A stretch of DNA of 13,555 nt from Candidatus Pacearchaeota archaeon (lineage in GTDB: Archaea > Nanoarchaeota > Nanoarchaeia > Pacearchaeales > GW2011-AR1): NCBI GenBank assembly GCA_002690445.1, contig NZER01000203.1, positions 1 through 13,555 of the forward strand. Reading direction: 5' to 3'. Shown in pieces: positions 13,091 through 13,555 of this stretch. Each line of letters starts with the position of its first letter. Position 1 is the first letter of the stretch. The position numbers and the translations under genes are program-made. The notes below the pieces were generated by a model. It was not told the origin of the DNA, searched no databases, and saw only the letters and a list, made by a program, of their open reading frames with translations.

Positions 13091-13418
13091 AGCAGCCGCC
13101 CTCATGGCGTTCGCTCAAACGATGGTGTGGTTTCAATGCTATTCACACTATGTGTGGGGATGGTGGGAGAACAAACCTCTTCATGCCGCTCTTATTTATG
13201 GAATACCTGCGAGCATGTGTTTTTGGTATGGCACACGTATGGCCGTTGATGTAACCAATGAAGCGTGGGTAGCTCGGATGTTGGGCTTCGGTATGTCGTA
13301 CTTGACCTTTCCTTTTTTAACATGGTATTTTCTCAACGAATCCATGTTTACAACCAAGACTATGCTCTGTGTATTACTCTCGGCTATCATTGTGGGTATC
13401 CAACTCTTTTGGAAATAG
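13068..13418 (+). CDS. Four-helix integral membrane protein, TTG start
   Basis: This encodes 116 residues. No ATG precedes the first hydrophobic segment; TTG at 13068 lies 6 nt after AGAGG (13057-13061) and gives a natural N-terminus (QTLELIKAAALMAF), while an ATG at 13104 would cut into the first helix. Hydrophobic segments lie at about 5-28, 36-54, 69-88 and 95-116; an aromatic-rich WFQCYSHYVWGWW loop follows the first. It has the look of a small inner-membrane protein, perhaps with lysis, superinfection or envelope functions; none can be assigned. It overlaps the preceding gene by 23 nt. Confidence 0.75.
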   Translation: MQTLELIKAAALMAFAQTMVWFQCYSHYVWGWWENKPLHAALIYGIPASMCFWYGTRMAVDVTNEAWVARMLGFGMSYLTFPFLTWYFLNESMFTTKTMLCVLLSAIIVGIQLFWK

Positions 13419-13447
13419 GAAACTATTTATAATGTTGGAGCAAATAA
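13419..13447 (+). promoter_or_regulatory. ACTATTTATA motif and RBS before the final gene
   Basis: ACTATTTATA (13422-13431) is identical to the motif at 6446-6455. TTGGAG (13435-13440) is the ribosome binding site for the ATG at 13448. No sigma70 -35/-10 pair of quality is seen in this 29-nt gap. Confidence 0.4.
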
Positions 13448-13555
13448 ATGGACATTTCTACTGGTAGCTGGTTTAAGTATCTTCGAGAAGAAGTTTTAAC
13501 AGAGGGCTTAAGAGACATCGGTCTCCCCGAGCTTGTCGTCGATTTTATTGAAGAG
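13448..13555 (+). CDS. 5' end of an unidentified gene (cut by window edge)
   Basis: The frame is open from ATG 13448 to the last base, giving 36 residues. TTGGAG lies 7 nt upstream. The visible N-terminus (DISTGSWFKYLREEVLTEGL, then RDIGLPELVVDFIEE) is amphipathic and helical, with no signal peptide. It has the look of the start of a larger phage protein, but the part in view does not allow a family call. It begins behind the ACTATTTATA element, suggesting its own promoter. Confidence 0.8.
   Translation, partial: MDISTGSWFKYLREEVLTEGLRDIGLPELVVDFIEE

Noticed and set aside
13301..13330. TTGACC and TATTTT pair as a promoter for the last gene
   Set aside because: It has an 18-bp spacing and a poor -10 inside the membrane protein coding region, much weaker than the other promoters here.

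Overview
The window looks like part of the genome of a tailed bacteriophage with a fairly large gene set, probably marine; this is inferred from the kinds of genes present, since no sequence search was possible. All credible genes are on the + strand. Most overlap by 1-47 nt or are separated by a few bases, and nearly all have purine-rich Shine-Dalgarno sites. Phage-type genes include dUTPase, orphan and paired DNA methyltransferases, a very acidic scaffold-like protein, a ClpP-like protease, a chaperonin and many small conserved-looking proteins. No tRNA, rRNA, CRISPR array, integrase or insertion sequence was seen.

Positions 1-4201 form a DNA-metabolism/modification region built from two related cassettes. 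The first has a small helical protein (cut by the window edge), a ParB/sulfiredoxin-like protein and a 55-residue remnant of a Dam-type methyltransferase. A consensus sigma70-type promoter at 1450-1478 then opens the second cassette: a near-identical copy of the small protein, dUTPase, a PD-(D/E)XK-like putative endonuclease, a beta-class adenine methyltransferase and an intact Dam-type methyltransferase. The flanking genes are duplicated while the cargo differs, which suggests cassette duplication or exchange.

Positions 4198-6418 are a tightly overlapping run: a zinc-finger protein, a thioredoxin-like protein, an IMP dehydrogenase without its regulatory CBS module, a small basic protein of unknown role, and a miniature protein with a sigma70 region-4-like helix-turn-helix behind a cysteine cluster. 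Together they suggest nucleotide/redox supply plus control of phage transcription.

Positions 6485-9730 resemble a capsid assembly block: the hyper-acidic protein, then a striking overlap of a perfect consensus promoter with an intrinsic terminator (7038-7100), a membrane-anchored small protein, a ClpP-like protease with an Asn in place of the catalytic Asp, and a 521-residue protein that may be structural or nuclease-like. Positions 9742-11383 hold a phage GroEL with its own perfect consensus promoter.

Positions 11380-13555 hold small proteins of unknown function, a methyltransferase-fold (D12-like) protein that has lost its catalytic DPPY motif, a four-helix membrane protein starting at TTG, and the first 36 codons of a further gene. 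An ACTATTTATA motif before the genes at 6485 and 13448, with a degenerate form before 12311, may be a phage-specific promoter element.
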